NCBI GenBank assembly: GCA_003220905.1
Contig: QHTS01000172.1
Coordinates: 1 to 5,105 of the forward strand
Length of the DNA: 5,105 nt
DNA from: Gemmatimonadota bacterium
GTDB taxonomy: Bacteria; Gemmatimonadota; Gemmatimonadetes; Gemmatimonadales; GWC2-71-9
Direction of reading: 5' to 3'
Under the pieces are notes generated by a model. That model worked only from the letters and a program-made list of their open reading frames with translations, had not been told where the DNA came from and did no database searches. The translations under genes were made by a program, and so were the position numbers. Shown in pieces: positions 4,704 to 5,105 of this stretch (positions are counted from its first letter, which is position 1; each line of letters starts with the position of its first letter).

Positions 4704-5105
4704 TCGGCGGCCGCCTGCACCAACGCCTGCAAGTCCGCGGCCGACTCCTCGAGCGCGGTCCCGACGACCACGAAGTCCGCCCCCGCGGCGCGCGCCGCCC
4801 GCACCTGGGCCGAGCTCCTGATCCCGCCGCCCACGAACAACGTGAGATCCGGCACCGCTGCGCGACAGGCGCGGATCACGTCGGCGGACACGGGGCGCGG
4901 GGCGCCGCTCCCCGCGTCCAGATAGATCGCCCGCATGCCGATGAGCTGCGCCGCCGTCGCGTGCGCCGCGGCGAGCTCCGGCTTGTCCGCCGGCAACGGT
5001 CGCGTCTGGCTCACCGCCTCGACGCTCGTGACCCGGCCACCGTCCACCAGGATGTAGCCCGTCGACAGCGTGGCGACGGGGTGACGGGTGAGGAAGGGAA
5101 CCGCC
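4700..5105 (-). CDS. Geranylgeranylglyceryl/heptaprenylglyceryl phosphate synthase family (GGGPS/PcrB-like), C-terminal 134 residues, partial
   Basis: A TIM-barrel prenyltransferase that joins a polyprenyl diphosphate to sn-glycerol 1-phosphate through an ether bond. In archaea this begins membrane lipid synthesis; in bacteria it gives heptaprenylglyceryl or related ethers. The gene runs off the right edge, so the start and N-terminal strands are missing. Counting from the first complete codon, visible motifs are GYILVDGG (16-23), RPLPADKPELAAAHA (35-49), IYLDAGSGAPRPV (60-72), the phosphate-binding FVGGGIRS (90-97) and GADFVVVGTALE (108-119). YLDAGSG has Asp where family members as I recall usually have Glu; a conservative change. 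The gene ends in a 4-nt overlap with gmhA. The family call rests on several motifs together; prenyl chain length cannot be told. A general TIM-barrel phosphate-binding enzyme is the less likely alternative. Confidence 0.85.
   Translation of the reverse strand, partial: AVPFLTRHPVATLSTGYILVDGGRVTSVEAVSQTRPLPADKPELAAAHATAAQLIGMRAIYLDAGSGAPRPVSADVIRACRAAVPDLTLFVGGGIRSSAQVRAARAAGADFVVVGTALEESAADLQALVQAAAE

Overview
This is a GC-rich bacterial chromosomal window. All seven housekeeping genes are read from the minus strand in one tightly packed series. In transcription order (right to left) they are: a GGGPS-type prenylglyceryl phosphate synthase (partial, runs off the right edge), phosphoheptose isomerase gmhA, a FabG-like short-chain reductase, holo-ACP synthase acpS, a tRNA nucleotidyltransferase/poly(A) polymerase-type gene, a ZIP metal transporter, and the start of rarA (partial, runs off the left edge). 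Where no repeat intervenes, neighbours overlap by 4-8 nt or lie 8 nt apart, so an operon with translational coupling is likely. A heptose enzyme points to a Gram-negative envelope. A bacterial GGGPS, GTG starts, high GC and four-helix-bundle/heptad repeats fit a Gemmatimonadota or related FCB-group bacterium, probably from an environmental genome. That assignment is inference.

Two repeat-derived elements interrupt the compact operon. At 254-758 a four-helix-bundle gene of the 23S rRNA intervening-sequence-protein family lies on the plus strand between 28-nt inverted repeats, exactly at the zip/rarA junction. At 4027-4128 a roughly 100-nt imperfect palindrome with no gene lies at the gmhA/SDR junction. 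Both sit flush against a stop codon, and removing either would restore a 4-12 nt gap. Both, and two tracts inside the tRNA nucleotidyltransferase gene, are built from degenerate 7-nt units. Several of these tracts have four G-runs and match the canonical G-quadruplex pattern.

The zip gene carries an exact, in-frame 228-bp tandem duplication (841-1068 and 1069-1296). It repeats 76 residues, including the metal-binding HKLPEG motif and two transmembrane helices.

Functionally the operon mixes envelope and lipid genes (GGGPS, gmhA, reductase, acpS) with tRNA 3'-end maturation, metal transport and replication-fork maintenance. The most unusual content is the inverted-repeat-bounded four-helix-bundle element with its related heptad repeats, and the duplicated transporter. 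No rRNA, tRNA, CRISPR array, transposase or reverse transcriptase is visible.
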